DNA of 64,000 nt from Taenia hydatigena (GCA_036345935.2 JADWOT020001344.1:1-64000), one strand, 5' to 3'. Shown: positions 12,241-25,686, counted from the stretch's first letter. Numbers and translations: made by a program. Notes: generated by a model not told the origin, from the sequence alone.

Positions 12241-13392
12241 ACATTAAATACAACGAATCTGAGTTACTCAAATGTGATTGTAGTACTTATGTTCCTTAAT
12301 TGTGTTTGTAGGCAGTAGGCGGGAGGACAATTTTAATCTGATCGCGGACCAATGGAATTGCACTCCAGAGCCCGAGACACCTTCGTCCTACCTTATAATA
12401 GTATAAGTGTCCAGAGGCAACCAACTTTCTCCTTTAGTAAGGGTGGGAGAAGGGAAGAGGAGGAAAGAGAAGAACGATCTACGATGTCATGACTATTCCC
12501 ATTGATGTGTGTGTTAACTTAAATTAAACGTGTAAATTGGGTGCGTCACTCTATGCGCCTCATAACTCACCAAAATGGAAATATCTGCTTTCATCTAAAA
12601 ATTGTGAAGTACGCTCTCCTTGAAAAATTTTCTGCTTTGGATTTGGAGTCAAATTTCTGGAAATGATGCAAGCGACCGCACTCAAATTTGCTCATTGTGC
12701 TGATCCAAGTGACGTGCGTTCGCACGTGTAACTACTACATTTTGTAAAGCAAGCACATTTACCTTTACTTTATAGCAATAATATCTTCAATTTTACCAAT
12801 ATTTCAGTATATCTGATAATTTCGAGATTTACAAGAACGTGGTATTTGGACTCGTTTATTTGTGAAATATTGCTGTTAAGGTGGTTTAATTCGGAGTGGC
12901 CTGGGTAGGTGCATACATGGATGTCGCGGAACATTCAATCCTTTAATTCGCATCACTTGGTCAGTTGGAGGCTTAATCCGTTTGACGCAGGGATTGTGAA
13001 TACAAACGTAAGCATGAGTCGAAATTCCAACAAAACTTAATTATTATTAATAGAAACATCAGTAAATGGGATTTTGTGTATCCCAATCTGACTAAGAAAA
13101 GGTGGATACATATTATTGTTACACTTTGGCTGTCTTGCACAAAAGGACAAATGCTAAGCGTACGCGATGAGGTAATGTGCAGGAGGAAGTTTCACCAGAC
13201 TAGAGACCACAAACAACGAAAACTTTCGATACGACTAAATGTGAATGGGCACCTCAATCAGTACCTTAAAAACGAAGCAAGAAGAGGAATTATGAACCTT
13301 AAATATGCTGAGGAGATAAGCTGAAGCAGGCATCATGATGGTTACAGTCCAGTCTTTTCTACATCATTAAAAGTGCAATTGTGTTTGAGGGA

Positions 13393-13660
13393 TGAGTTTA
13401 AGGTACAAGTGAGCAGTGAGCCACATACAAATGGATGAGAGGCAAGCAAAGCTCCATCAAAAAAGTGGTCAGGAATAATGACTCAAAAGGAAGAGATGGA
13501 ATTGTGTTAGGTTGGTTTCGCGGATACTTTCGAGGCAAGAGTGACAAAAGGGGGGCTAAAGGAGGCGCAATTCTGGGGTCGATAATTTTCAATGAACGAA
13601 GGGTAAACGCACGCGGGCACCTTTACCCATGTGCTAGATGGGTAGGGTAAATGGAGCATG
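13393..13660. other. Spacer between two duplications
   Basis: No gene recognised. It separates the end of the direct duplication from the start of the inverted duplication. Confidence 0.4.
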
Positions 13661-14730
13661 GTGAGGCACAATGCAGGAGTTAGTGCTTAATAATTATGAT
13701 TTGTTGGCTTAGTGTTATCCAATTGACAGAAGTTGGTAGTTTCGGAGTTCAAAATGTTATCGGGGAGTCGAACACATCGTTGACTGCTGGCGCTGCATTT
13801 GGCCGACTTCGCATGAGCACGTCTACAGCTCTACAGTCAGTCGAGGTGTCCGAACCAGATCCAAATTTGATTAAGATAGTTAGCATGTAATTAATAAGAC
13901 AAACTTGCCTAAAATTCGCAATCTTAAAGCTAAAGCGCCTAATTCGATGAAAAACCATCCAGATCAGGCTCATATCACAACACCTTGCGTTTTTATCTCT
14001 CCTGACTTAGCCGTAATCCCTCCCCCACACTGCTCGAACTGGAATCGATCTCGTCGGAAAATATGGTAGGTGAATCAACTGCTACGCAAATGTAATTGTA
14101 GTTTACTCATCTTATTAACTTGATTTGAAATGATAAACACGTCCTTGAATGTGCATTCCAACGACTGACCACGTACCTCGTGTCTGATGCACGCCCATAA
14201 CTGTGCGTCAGCAGACGATTTCTTGGATCTTTGCAATGCCTGCGATTGAATGTCATCATTTGGATGCCCCCTCCCCATGCTTTCTCATCACCTGCAAAGC
14301 AGGTAGATAAGTGCAGCTGACATCAGCGTACGAATTGACAGACGGGCAAAACAAGTAGCAGTGGTCATCAAGCTCGAGGAGACGCTCTTAACTATAAAGG
14401 TAGTTTGTAAAATGCAACCATTTAAATGCTGCAAATGCCGCAAAGTAGAGCCGTTTTTAGCTGCCTGTCTAATTCAACTGCCTCTGTCCAGGGTGGTGGA
14501 TGCGCCAGTGAGGGATCCCAACATGAGACACTCAGCCAGCACCGAAAGTGATTTGAAGAAGTCCCCAAAGATGGCCACATGTCAGCACGGTACATCCAAC
14601 TACACCATTCTCACACTTCTCTGAAAAAAATTAATTAGCACAATCAAAATCATCATAGAAATCATAAACACTATTCGGAATGCTACAACCTGGTGTCCTT
14701 TAACAGCTGGAAGCATCTTTAATCAAAATG
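13661..14730 (+). repeat. Large inverted duplication, left arm
   Basis: It matches the reverse complement of 51668-52733 almost end to end. It starts at GTGAGGCACAATGCAGG and ends at GCTGGAAGCATCTTTAATCAA. The two arms lie about 37 kb apart. They share a 67-codon frame (reverse strand 14075-14278; forward strand 52117-52320) with about a dozen amino-acid differences and no indels. That frame spans a possible acceptor (TGCTTTGCAG) and a possible donor (CACGAG/GTACGT). Other frames in the arms carry frameshifts relative to each other, so most of the block is not coding. Confidence 0.8.
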
Positions 14731-17700
14731 AATCCCTGCAGGCCCCACCAAAGTCTACCCAATATTTTTTCTTGATGGCATAAAAGGGACACGGAGGTTC
14801 TGCGAAACACTGGATGGATCGGAGTGGGCGCAAGCACGTCAGCTGAAAGTGTCGCCCGTACGAGGGATGAGAGGCTGAAATGAAATGACAAATTGGCTGA
14901 TAAAAACGAGAATTGACCAGATTTGACCACTCTTATCCCAAGTGCTCGTTTTTTAAATCAAAACATGATTCCAACCACTAAATATTTCTCATTAGCATCC
15001 TGACGCAAAATTTCTATGCGTAAACATGCACATCCATACACACGGCCATGGGCACAAATGTACATGCATTTATTTGCCTAGATAGAGTAAAAATGGACAA
15101 GCGTTATTTTTTTAGAACTAGCCAGAGGAAAGTTACCTAAGATCTTGATAGGAGAACCGGAATGTTGCACTTCGGCGTCACGTCGATGAAGTTGCACCGT
15201 TATCTATGAGTTCACAGTTGTCATAATTACAGCTATGTACAAAACGGATAAAATTATTGGGTGCCCTCCTCAAGACACAGTTTTCACGTCAGTGAATTCC
15301 GCCCCAAAGAAGTCTAGTCGAAATCCACCCGCTTCTATGAAGACAAAATGTTTTGTGTGGATTAAAGGATTAAAAGCAGATTTTAATTGTGGCATGATAA
15401 ACTTTGGGAGGACGAGGTCTGTTACAGAGAAAAATGAGCAAACTGATAATATTTAACTTTAATAAATCCATCTTCACTGATTCCCGTGATCTATTGGAAA
15501 AAAACATAAATACGAGATGCATACCTATCATTTAATCAAGGTGTTTAAGCAGCTGCGACCGCCGTTAGAAGCGGCTTGATTGTATTTTTTCATACCGCCT
15601 TTCTGGCTCGACCGGTCTATTGCTTCGGCTGCCGGCACTCTTCTCCAATCCTTATTGCACTCACTTATCGCAAGGCTGCTTCTTTGCATGGCTTATGTGT
15701 CGGCATTTCAGATGCAGTCTAGCGCCACGCCACGCCATCAGAGGTGATGCGATGCACCATACTTGCTTCTTTCCTGTGCGCTTTTGCGAATGCATTTAAC
15801 TGAATGCCACCAGCGGTGATGGGTTCAAAAATGTGGAATGGTAAAGACAACACCGGCAAGAATGCTCGAGGAGAATGTGCACGAAGCTAATGTGCTTGAG
15901 GTGAGCAATTGGTTAGAGGTGGCAGATGGTAACGCGGTGGTGGTTAATGGGTCGCTCCTGTAGCTTAGTCTAAGGATATGGGAGAGTAGTTATAGTGCAG
16001 TGGTCGAGAATTAGAGACCTTTAGTAATATGATTTTATCCTCTATTCATCTCTTCTCCCTTCATCTTGCTACCAACGGTCATTTGACAGCCGATGGCAGT
16101 GAAGTGGAGTGACTTCTTCACTGAAACATGATTGTCGTGGTCCCACGGTGCGATGATTGACTCAAAACTTTGAATTTTGCAACCCTCTCACACCCTTGGT
16201 CTGCCATCCATTCCAAACATCACCGTTATTAAGGAAGGATTCCGTGTATGCTAGAAAAGTAGCAGCTAAGTGGGATAAAGTAGGGCTAGCATTTCACATG
16301 ACACCTTCGATGCCCTGGGATAAAAAAGTGTTGAATTTTGTTCAACTAAATTTTTACTCTCCTCACGCAAAGAATTACAAATAAACAAGTCAGCCAATTT
16401 ACCATTCTTTGTTCCAAACTATCAATGCCGCTACATTTGAAAGTCCGTTCGCATGCGGCAATCAGCAGCTGACATTAAAGAAGCTAGCCCACCCGTCGAA
16501 AGCACAATGATTAAAACTCAAAATGACCTTGTGGCCAAGATCAAGCGCTAAACAACAGCCATTCCATTAGTAATCCTTATCTCTTTTCCCATGTCAGCCA
16601 TCATAAAGTATTCTTCAGCCACCCATGCCGATTATCAGAGATCTTTGCAATCGGGGCAACGCTTAACCACAATGTAGATAATCACTCTCACAAATTGATG
16701 TAATCTGACGGTTTGTGCTGTGTAGCACCCGAATGAGTAAAAGAGGCATCATGTTGATAATTACGTATTTCCATAGTTAGCCATTGGAACACTGGTGTTG
16801 AATAAGTGTTGCCTTCCTTAGGATAAGGTAATGCTCGCGCTGAATGCTATATGCTCAATACACTGTAAACCTTGATGCTACTGGCATGGCTTGGATGCAA
16901 ACCAAACGGCTTAGGCACAATGTCAGAGACCCAAAGTGAACTTTGCTTATAAACTGATGGTCAAACATTCCATGCAACGCATTTACACAGGCGATAGTTA
17001 AGCAAAGAGAAAAATAAAAGCAGAAGAATTCACACTTTTGGCCATGAAAGAACATTTGCCAAAATAGCTTCAATGTTTCAAAAAACGCTACAATCTTTAA
17101 AAATTTATAAATAGAAATTATGGAAATATGCGACTTGAGTTACTGAAGGAGAAATCGGTGAGATACATTTTTCATGTCATTTTTTCTTTAGCATTAGCTT
17201 GAAATGAGGAGATAGAATAGCCAAAAACGAATTGTTGTTGCTAAAATTCATAATTATTTGATTTCACAGTGCTTCCGAAGAAGCTTGGTATAAAGGGAAA
17301 TCAAATCGTGTGATCCACTATGCAGAAGCATCAAACCTTATACTGATGGCGACAAAATAATTAACAATCCCAATACGAAGGATCGCATTAACCCTATTAC
17401 CCGAGGAAAAGACTCTTTTCTTCCACCTGGTGGCCGTGAGTCACTGATAGATTATTGAGTTATTGGTTTTAAGACTTGCGATGCAAGTGCATCCGACATT
17501 TTTATTCATGCTATTGCAAAGCTCGCAGTCGCTGGTGTGCACGCAGACAGCGATGATACGGCGTAGAGTCCTCTGGTGTCCGTGCAGCCATAGAGGTAGT
17601 GCTACGTCGGTGTGGGTTAGCACATGCGTGCTAAACCTTAAAGACAAAAAATTTCAGCGGAAATTGCCACACAAAGATGATCGATCAGGAACCGCATTGG

Positions 17701-19860
17701 TAATAGGTGTCTAGCACCGTCTATTCAGGAATTTGCTTAGAGTCTCACAAACATTACGAAGGAAGGATAAATCATTTATCACTAAAGTGGTATACGACGA
17801 AACTATGAAATTTGGGATTAAGGTGTCGGCTACTTGTGTAGCCGCTAAAATGCATTCGTTATCTTCAAGTTTCCTGAATGTGGGCCCAGCATTAAAAATG
17901 CACACCAAATGATAATTCAAATATTCCTATAGATGGAAAGTCCAATGTTTTATGTGCCACATAATTTTATTTAAGAATAATATGGTACGGAAATAGATAA
18001 TTCGATCGTAGCAGGGCCAACCATGGGGATTAATCAGAGAACGGTTGGGTGTGGTCAGAGCAGCTAGTCAATAGACTGCGTAATAATCTGATTCCTTTTC
18101 TCCGAAATACTAAAAAGAGTGCACCGACGCCGAAAGTTAGTACAATACCGCAATGGGATCAGGGAACATTGTGGCCACTGTGCCAAGTTGTCCTTTAGTA
18201 GGTGACCATGGTTCTCGAAGCACCCAAAGTTTCGAACAGATCACTTACAATGCTCCAGTGGTTGTATTGCCTACAATAATGAAACCGTTTGAGACTAACA
18301 ATTTATGTCAGCTTAATCCGAATTCATAAATCTAAAAAATACAATGTTCACTGCTGATTCCACTGTTCTACAAATCAGCCAGGGATAAAAGATTGTGATC
18401 GAAATCTATGAAGAGCAGACAATAGAGAACCGCATCATCCAATGTACTTCACTGAAACTGATCATGAGAGTATAAATGCCTGACCATCATACTACTTCAA
18501 ATTCTTTGGCACAATCACATGCATGCTACTGAAGTCTACCCACTCGTACATTTATTTACTCCGACTGGCTCCAAGTGGCACTTCTTTTACTGATTGCTTA
18601 ATTCTCATCCCACCTTGTGCTCATTCAACCTTTAATGAGTCCAAGACTGATGTGCGCATTCATCCAACCCATCCATCCACTAATACGTTCCTATTCCGAA
18701 TATTTTCATAAAACAACATGGGCGGAGTCGAAGGATGGTGACTCGTTTATCACCGCAGTGGTCACTTCCGCCGCTTCAAAAGATACCTTCCTCCACTTCA
18801 AACACAATCGATTTTATCCTATATGAGGGAATCGGTACTTTCTAAGTGTCACGTTATTAGAGTCAACCAAACAGCCTTCCGTTTTCTGGGGTGTCCTTAT
18901 ATGCTAGAGCTAAAAGATGAATGCCCTCCTTGAGCTCTCTGCTTTGTCAGCCCATTCTTAGAGCCTCACTTGATTTGCTCCCCTGATGGCACACCTGTGC
19001 GGCACTGGAGGCCTAATTTGCTAACGTAACCGTTTTGTGTCATCTTTAAGCAAAATGGGTAGTTGTGTGCCATTGTGCACCCAAAGTTAAGACTGAGATG
19101 CTCCTTTGTTTGTGCATTAGTGCTTCTCTAGCCAGGTAGCGTTGGAGGAGCTCATGGCTACCCGATGCGAATGTGCCCGAAGTGTTGGGGTTTATAGAGG
19201 TGTCGCATACTTCTACTAATTACTTCGTACACTGTGGTGAGCGGCAAGTTGATTTTTTAAAGCTACTTGAGTTACGAGACCGCGTCAAGCTTGCGTAGTC
19301 AGTTGCGACGCTGAATGCGATAAATGGGAGGTTGAAGGAACAGGAAATTCGGCTCCACACCTCGTATCATACTTAAACTTCCCCGAGGGTTACAAACTTG
19401 AGTCCAGTAGAATAGTTGCTGGATCAGTGCATGCTTGGGGCAGTGGCGAACGAAAATGTCGTATTGGGATTGTTTTACTCTTACACAGTGATATGTTACA
19501 AATGGGTTACTAAAACTGGTGCATAATCTCGAAAATTACACGTTATTTGGAGCACAACAGAACTTTTAAATTTATCACTATTAACCTCCTTGCCGTGTCC
19601 TTCCTGAGGAGAGACACACTTTCCCAATCATGTGTTATGCACTTGGTCCTGATTTTCGTCGCTAAGGCAAAGACTATATCCCAAAGTGCGCTTTGAGGAC
19701 AGTCTGCGCTGTTACCCTTGCATGGACTAGGTCATGCAAAAAAATAAACACTTCATTCAGCACTGTATAAGGAGACGATAATTTACGACTTTTGAACAGG
19801 GTCGTAAACCATCATGATTGACGACAACTCTTTGAAATTGTAAGCACTGTCGCTTATGTG
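14731..19860. other. Gene-poor stretch upstream of HSP70
   Basis: Only short frames are seen, none with a recognisable domain. No RNA gene or element is recognised. Confidence 0.4.
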
Positions 19861-19861
19861 T

Positions 19862-20149
19862 TACACGTCAACGTGTAGCTGCCGTTGCTGCTCACGTCAG
19901 CACTCACTTACAGGGGTATTCATGCTGGGGTGTGCATTGATCGTCGTTTCTTCAAGTGTGCAGTCGTCAGCTAATGAAAGAAGCTTGAAGCATTGGCAGA
20001 TGCTGGTTGGATAACAGCACTGGAGTAGTTGGCGCACACCATGTATAGGTTCAGCATGGTCAGCTGCAGCTGATATAAAGGGCTGCAGGGATCGTGAATA
20101 TCGTCTCCATCAGACTATACGCATTAGCATTTGTGCATTCCACTAAAGC
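19862..20149 (+). promoter_or_regulatory. HSP70 promoter and 5' leader
   Basis: A TATA box, TATAAAG, lies at 20074-20080. A TCAGACT initiator-like motif lies at about 20110-20116, some 30 bases downstream, and the ATG follows at 20150. Upstream are imperfect clusters of GAA/TTC units as found in heat-shock elements (19947-19956 and 19976-19990) and a perfect palindrome, TACACGT-CA-ACGTGTA, at 19862-19877. No perfect three-unit heat-shock element is seen, so heat inducibility is only an inference. A diverged copy of this region is at 24865-25070. Confidence 0.5.
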
Positions 20150-21997
20150 ATGTCAAGAGGCCCAGCAATCCGCATCGACCTGGGAACAACGTTTTCATGC
20201 GTCGGAGTTTTCCAAGACGGCAGAGTTGATATAATAGCTAATGACCAGGGCAATCGCACAACGTCGAGTTGCGTTGCTTTTACGGATCAGGAATGCCTCA
20301 TCGGTGAGGCCGCGAAGAGACAGGCAGTCATCAACGCTTCTAACACAGTATTTGATGTGAAGCGTTTGATCGGACGATGTTTTGAGGACGAAGTGGTACA
20401 GAACGGCATGAAAAGCTGGCCCTTCAAAGTTGTAAATTCAGAAGAAGTGCCAAAGATCGAGGTGCAGCATTGCCGTAAGACATGTAATTTTACTGCGGAA
20501 CAGATCTCGTCCATGGTGCTGTCGAAGATGAAGGAGACAGCGGAGGTATACTTAGACAAAAAGATCTGGGACGCAGTAATCACAGTACCAGCATACTTTA
20601 ACGTCAACCAGCGTCAGGCCACAATCGATGCTGGAAAATTGGCAGGCTTGAATGTGCTCCGCCTCATCAACGAACGGACTGCAGCTGCTATTGCCTACGG
20701 TATGACTAAGAGGTTTACCAGGCAGCAAAATGTGCTTGTCTTTGATTGGGGTGGTGGTACCTTCGACGTATCCATTTTGTCCATAGAGAATGAGAAATTC
20801 GAGGTGAAGGCGGTTGGTGGTGACACACATCTGGGCGGTGAGGACATCACTTCTCTATTGGTGGATCACTTTGTGGAAACTTTCAAGAGAGACCATGAGG
20901 GAAAAGACTTGACAACCAACAAAACAGCCATTAACCGTTTAAGAAAGGAGTGCGAGGAGGCAAAGAAGATGTTGAGCTCAGCTGAGAACACTTACATAGC
21001 AATCGTATTGCTGTTCGAGGGTATCGATTTCTGTACCAACCTCACACGGGCCACATTTGAGCATTTGTACTCGAACCTCTTCAATAGGACAATGGACATA
21101 GTAAAGACAGCGTTGAGTGACGCGAATATGGAGAAGGCCGATATCCACGAAATATTGTTGGTGGGTGGATCAACGCGTATTCCAAAAGTGGGGAAGATGC
21201 TGCAGGTCTTCTTTGAGGGCAAAGAGGCAAAGAGATCCATCAACGCAGACGAGGCAGTGGCCTACGGTGCAGCAATGTCGGCGGCGAATCTGACTGGTGA
21301 GATGCCGTAAACAATGCAGGATTTGGTGCTGTTGGAGGTAACACCACTGTCATTGGGCCTGCATGATCCGTGGGGTACGATAACGACGGTGATAAAGCGC
21401 AACACGCCCATTCCAATGAAACAGACAAAAGTCTATCAAACGTCTAATGATAATCAATTAGAAGCTACAATAGCGATTTTTGAAGGCGAACGTGCCAAAG
21501 CTTGTGACAACCACTTATTAGGCGAGTTCATTTTAACCGATCTCCCACCGGCGCCGCGTGGTAAGATTAAGGTAGACGTGACCTTTGAAATTGACGAAAA
21601 CGGCATTCTCCATGTGTCGGCAGTGGAAAGGTCAAAAGAAAAGCAGAACAGCATCTCGATCACCAAATACAGGCGTCGTTCATCTGAAGATGATGTAGAG
21701 CAGATGCTGAAAGATGCGGAGAATCCCGAGCAGGAGGATGAGAAGGAGAGGAGTCGAGTGGCGGCGATGAAAAGGTTGGTGGACTGCATTTACAGCATAA
21801 AAAGGAAGTTGGAGGAAGAGGAGGTGAAGCAGATTAAATCGGAGGAGCATCGAAAAGATATGCTAGAAAAGTGTTTGGAGACGGCTAGATGGATGGTCAC
21901 TAATAGAGAGGCCACAAGGGATGATTATGAACAAATGCGCAAAAAGCTTGAGAGCGAGTGCAGCCTTATTATGAAAACGGCGAATATGGATTCGTGA
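20150..21997 (+). pseudogene. HSP70: Divergent HSP70 chaperone, split by an in-frame TAA between its two domains
   Basis: HSP70s use ATP to bind and release unfolded peptides. The frame runs 615 codons without an intron or frameshift, apart from TAA at 21308-21310 (codon 387). Residues 1-386 are a full ATPase domain, collinear with human Hsc70. The signature [11 protein letters not shown] is at 9-19. Key residues are present: Lys71, the switch Pro147, Arg155, Glu175, Asp199 and Asp206. [10 protein letters not shown] is at 338-347. Odd changes are Pro176 to Arg and Leu200 to Trp. After the stop, a 227-codon part starting at ATG 21314 carries the linker (DLVLLEV), the peptide-binding sandwich (KRNTPIP, DNQ, EGERA, LPPAPRG) and the helical lid. 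It ends at about the point where the GGMP-rich tail and EEVD would begin, so both are missing. Lack of EEVD is typical of the expanded tapeworm HSP70 clade. Where the usual residue is Glu, GAA to TAA is a single change. It could be a young pseudogene, an ATPase-only protein, or a read-through gene. Confidence 0.93.
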
Positions 21998-22166
21998 ACA
22001 TGAAGTCATGAAAAGCCCAATGGACGGTTATGTACATTAACTTACCTCCCCTCATCTATCTTTTGCAAAACATGAAGAAAGGATGCTTGAAAATGTGATT
22101 ACTTAATCCTAAGCCATTTGAAATCGTTGATCCCGTTTTATTTCTTCAAACACCTATGTTCGAATT

Positions 22167-22172
22167 AATAAA
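22167..22172 (+). terminator. Poly(A) signal of the HSP70 gene
   Basis: AATAAA lies 170 bases after the last stop codon, in A/T-rich sequence. It is the only good signal between the stop and 22200, and it fits a short 3' untranslated region. Confidence 0.5.
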
Positions 22173-22199
22173 AGGCTTGGTTTCATCAGCTCACCTGCT

Positions 22200-24860
22200 T
22201 TTTACTCATCCACAACCACGTCAATGCACGTCTTCATTACTTTGTTCCTAACTTGGGACTCGTCAACGATTATAATATAGAGCATACTGGCGCAAATTGG
22301 CTTTATGCTTTTTGGGCCGGTCTCTGACTCCTTCAACCATGGTCGATATGTCGTTGGGTGCGAATGTCACTAACGTGAATTGCAGAACGGTGAGCGGCCT
22401 ACAACTCCTGTGAGAGAGCTCCAAACAAATAACAGTGATGAGGTTATCTGCCTACTTAACAAAACGCTAGTTTATTATTGGCAATATGAAAGGCGTTTTT
22501 TATACGAAGACAAGGAGCTGCAAAATGCGCTATACTCAGCACCATATCTCAACTGCGGAAACCCATTGTAAAGTAAGATGAAGGCAGACGGAACATGAAT
22601 TCCAACGTGCTTTTGTTTGTGCCAGAAAAGGAGAACGCAGCATTTCGAATGAAGGCCAATCATGGAATTCAACAATGTCTGCAACTACGGCCGAAAATTT
22701 CGACCATTGAGAGTTCCTTAGTCGATAAGACAAAAGGCAAAAGGACAAAACAAGTGGAGGCCTCTTCGAATTGAATGGCGAGGGCAGCGAAAGTGGGCTA
22801 TGTGCGAATTCGGTGCTACTGTTGACATTCTGATTTTGTACTTTGCTGCGTAAATTTCCACAAAAGCCATGCAACCCTAATACAAGATGACCAGTTTCGG
22901 CATCGGCTATGCATTCGTGGATGGGTAGTTCCGATAAGGAGTCTTTTTAAATGATTAAAGTGGTGAAGGAGTGAGCAAATAACCATTTGGACGGCATTTG
23001 TAGCACAGTACTTCAAATGTGCTGAAATGCCTTTTATCGAGGGAAGAATGGTCAATGAATAGAATTCATGGACCAAGACTCCAATTTGAAAGGAGAGGTT
23101 GACTAAAGAGGGCCGAGATAAACCAAGACTCAAAGAAATCATACCGACTTAAAGAACTATGCAACCCAACCAAAATAGTGCCAAGAAATCTAATGAAATA
23201 GGGTGTGGCAATGGTAAGATGATTTAAGCGTGGACGAGCGGCTTAACCGTTCGATGGCTTTCATGAAAGGGAGAGAAGAAAGGGAGGAAGAGATGGATTT
23301 ACCTAAGTTAACAAGAGTAATGAAGTCGGAGTTTAGTTGTAGACATAAAACTAGGGGGCTTATTCATCGTAAAGATAATGTGCATGAGATTAGATCTGAA
23401 ATGGATGCTTGGTCAGGTGGGTCGAAAAGGAGTGAAGGATAGTTCCAGAATGGTGTGAAAACTAAATTAATAGGTGGGCATGGGGCAAGTGGGTCAACAC
23501 GGTAGTTAGCGTTCGCTCCCAATTTTAAACGAAGATGTCGTTAGAATGACAAAAGATTTGTAAATGTTCACGCGAATGCGAGAAAGTATCATCCAGTTGG
23601 CTAGCAGGGTAGAGATTGGGTAGATGAAGGTAAGCAGAGGGCTTTGATGGATGGATTTGTAGCTGCACAAAGAAGGATGGTCGATTCCATAATGGAAATT
23701 TATTGATGTCGACAGGCGAAAGGACGGGAAGTGGGAGGCGGTGTCCATCAAAAAACGCATTGGCAAGTAGAAAACAAATGTCATCACCTGAATATCTACC
23801 AGTTATGGAAACATTTTTCCATCAAAAAATGCGCAATGCTGTGGGCCGCGAGATGGGAGGAAGTGAGAATCGCTCGAAGTTTACGACAAAACGGGGCAAA
23901 TAGATGATAATCGAAGTTAAGGAAGGGCTTTTGTCTTTGTATCCGGATACGATGAGTCGCCTATGCGCGGGTGGTCTTCAAGTTGGTTAGCGCAACAAAT
24001 GCTCAAAGCTTCCAGCTGCTAGCATTCAAAAGATGCGAGAAGATGATTCGATGAGTAAAGCCACTGACTGCCTGTGGATCTTCTAATTTCTAGTGTTTTA
24101 GATAAACGGGAACGGCCTTGCTAGAATGTGATACAAATTTTCATGCACGTTCAGGTTGTCCTTTTTGAATTTAGCTAAAACAGTCCCAATTTTCTAAGCT
24201 GAACTGAAATCTTCTATCTTAATTTACAATGAGTTTCCATGGTGGCGGTTCGGTGCTGAGTGAGGCGCCTTGCAATTACTCGCTTTTGTACCCAAAACGC
24301 TCCTCAAATAACCATCTGTTAGGTAGCAAGGGAGACAGTTGGATGGATGAATAGGTAATGGACGGGATTGGACCTAAAATAAGTTGTCTTTTGGTGACCA
24401 CTAGGATGCAAAATAATTAACATTTTGTGAAAAACTACAACTATCAGACACACTAGCATGTGTTCAGTCTTATCGAAGTCATTATTGCAGATCCCTCTCA
24501 CGAGAATTTTGCATCACTCGTCGATCTGCAATCCACTTCAGTGACATTTGCATCTATGACCGAAGAAATCAGATTCAGGGTCGTCACCACATTGTGCCGC
24601 CACTGGTGGCACATTGATTTACGCTGTTGTCTCAGCCACGGAGCATTATTTTTACTCGACTCTGCTGCACCTTTATGAGAACTGCCGCTTTGTGTCGAAG
24701 GGGAACACTTGCAGAGTCTTGTGAATTGTCATAAAATTATTTCCTTGAGAGCCAAAGTGATGAGGAGACAAAATTTACTGGTCAGAGCATTCCCAAGTCA
24801 TTACTTAGGTCTTACGGGCATCAAAATATTGTCATTCAGACGTCAATATATAAGCGCTTT
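22200..24860. other. Gene-poor stretch downstream of HSP70
   Basis: No frame here resembles a known protein. A purine-rich zone lies at about 23230-23440. Nothing else is recognised. Confidence 0.4.
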
Positions 24861-24864
24861 TACA

Positions 24865-25070
24865 GCGCTTCGGCTGTACCACCCATATCTCAATATAGAG
24901 CTGTCACCGCTGCTCACCCCACTGTTCACCTACAAGCCTGTTCACACCGGAGTCTGCGTAGTGCGTCATTCATTTGAGTGTGCAGCAGACAGCGAATGAG
25001 AAGAAGCATGAACCTGTGCCGAAACGTGATTGGATGAAAGGCTTCCAGTAAACACGCATCGTGGTGAAGC
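24865..25070 (+). promoter_or_regulatory. Orphan copy of the HSP70 promoter region
   Basis: The order of motifs follows 19870-20060: GCTGCTCAC, a CAAGCCTGTTCA stretch, GAGTGTGCAG, CAG(C)GAATGAGAAGAAGC, then TTGGAT and GTAAACACGCATCGTGG. Identity is moderate, with small indels. A TATATAAGCGC box lies just upstream at 24847-24857, in a different place from the TATA box of the HSP70 gene. No HSP70 coding sequence follows by 25400, so this looks like the remnant of a second, lost HSP70 copy. Confidence 0.5.
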
Positions 25071-25686
25071 TGGTGTAGACGTCAAAGAAATTGTGATTTG
25101 GAGGCTTAAGGTAGTGGAATGCATCTCACATTGCGATTACCGCCCTTTGTATCCAAAGTCTCCTCCGTCGTATCCAAATCGGGTAGAGCCACCCAAGGGT
25201 CGATGAAATATAGGAGTGAGCACCATAGGCTGGACAGAGTATCGCATGTGGAATCCTTGCGTCATCAGTCACCAAACTCAATTGCAAGCGCGTTTGGGTA
25301 GAGCATTCAAAATTATCCACACAAAATTTTTTGCAACGGTATGCCATAAGTTATCAGAATCATGCTGTTAAAATCATGTCAGTGGCACAATAACTCCTGC
25401 CTAACTGGCGAATTGGCTGGTCTGGTGATGGCAAAAAAAAAAGTGCTAGAAGTACAATAGCTAGCAAAAGCAGTCCTCTGGCCAATACTAAATGTCGCAT
25501 GCATAGAGTAATCTATTACCTGTTAAACAGATTTAAAAGCAATTTACTTTCCTCCATTTAAGACAGCTGATAACAGTCGCCGTACGGACATAGATGGAAG
25601 TAAATCATTCCCAAAATTAACTTCATCTCTACAAACCCAAGAAATTATACTCAAATCCCATATATCTCTAAAATATAATGTTGATC

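Larger units (their letters stand above)
10222..13392 (+). repeat. Large segmental duplication, arm A2
   Basis: About 10222-12872 is collinear with 35902-38558, and 12873-13392 with 39340-39853, at high but variable identity. It starts at a shared GGCCTGGTCGTTGACACACG. Block B carries about 780 extra bases at the 12873 position. Small frames kept in both arms are annotated separately. The arms end abruptly at 13392 and 39853. Confidence 0.85.

Noticed and set aside
20287..21789. Reverse-strand frames of 83-111 codons across HSP70
   Set aside because: Shadows of a real coding frame on the other strand.
21314..21997. Treating the downstream part as an independent gene
   Set aside because: It is in the same frame as the upstream ATPase domain, two codons after the TAA, with no promoter of its own visible. 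I keep it as one disrupted HSP70.
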